From Nitrospirota bacterium (GTDB taxonomy: Bacteria > Nitrospirota > JACRHJ01): 11,377 nucleotides of DNA. The stretch spans positions 1 through 11,377 of the forward strand of contig JAKAHE010000055.1 of assembly GCA_021815285.1 (NCBI GenBank). The letters are read 5' to 3'. This document shows positions 11,362 through 11,377 of this stretch, in pieces (position 1 is the first letter of the stretch; every line of letters begins with the position of its first letter). The notes below the pieces were generated by a model. The model made no database searches and was not told the DNA's origin. It worked only from the letters and a program-made list of their open reading frames with translations. A program made the translations under genes and the position numbers.

Positions 11362-11377
11362 TCTTGGGCAACTGCCG

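Overview
The window reads as a chromosomal segment from an anaerobic, moderately GC-rich bacterium. Every supported gene lies on the minus strand, so transcription runs from high to low coordinates. The anaerobic lifestyle is inferred from a 44-residue rubredoxin, a 38-residue desulforedoxin, the short single-domain cobalt chelatase CbiX, and a ThiC-like protein sitting inside a cobalamin operon. The layout resembles cobalamin regions known from Geobacter-type Desulfobacterota. A Nitrospirota-like relative is also possible, and the taxonomy cannot be settled from sequence reading alone.

Layout in transcription order. (1) 11377-9021: a tRNA-Pro(GGG) with a good sigma-70-type promoter and an intrinsic terminator, then surE (TTG start), pcm and a DedA-family membrane protein. 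(2) 9000-8880: a repeat built from ATCCGTG-like units, directly followed by tRNA-Gly(CCC). (3) 8769-8389: a 25-codon candidate ORF, a short rubredoxin and a desulforedoxin. (4) 8378-8095: a promoter with a perfect TTGACA box, a cobalamin riboswitch and a rho-independent terminator, which together form an attenuation leader. (5) 8075-1063: a tightly packed operon of cobO, cobU, cobT, cobS, cobC, a secreted beta-carbonic anhydrase, cbiA and a thiC-family gene. (6) 1037-1: a second promoter, cbiX, and the 5' part of tyrS, which overlaps cbiX by 4 nt.

The operon encodes corrinoid a,c-amidation (CbiA), corrinoid adenosylation (CobO) and the whole nucleotide-loop assembly (CobU, CobT, CobS, CobC). 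CbiX adds cobalt-precorrin entry. The ring-contraction and methylation genes, cbiB, cobD and cbiP are absent, so they must lie elsewhere if the pathway is complete. The thiC-family gene is the key find. Its place in a riboswitch-led B12 operon, the lack of a TPP riboswitch, and substitutions in normally conserved ThiC stretches suggest BzaF (5-hydroxybenzimidazole synthase), the anaerobic maker of the cobamide lower ligand, rather than a thiamin enzyme. With no bzaC, bzaD or bzaE here, the local genes alone would yield a 5-hydroxybenzimidazolyl cobamide.

Other points: a promoter before cbiX is placed so that cbiX mRNA would be leaderless; a secreted carbonic anhydrase is embedded in the B12 operon; a compound palindrome lies between cbiA and the thiC-family gene; and surE has a TTG start only 6 nt after a terminator T-tract.
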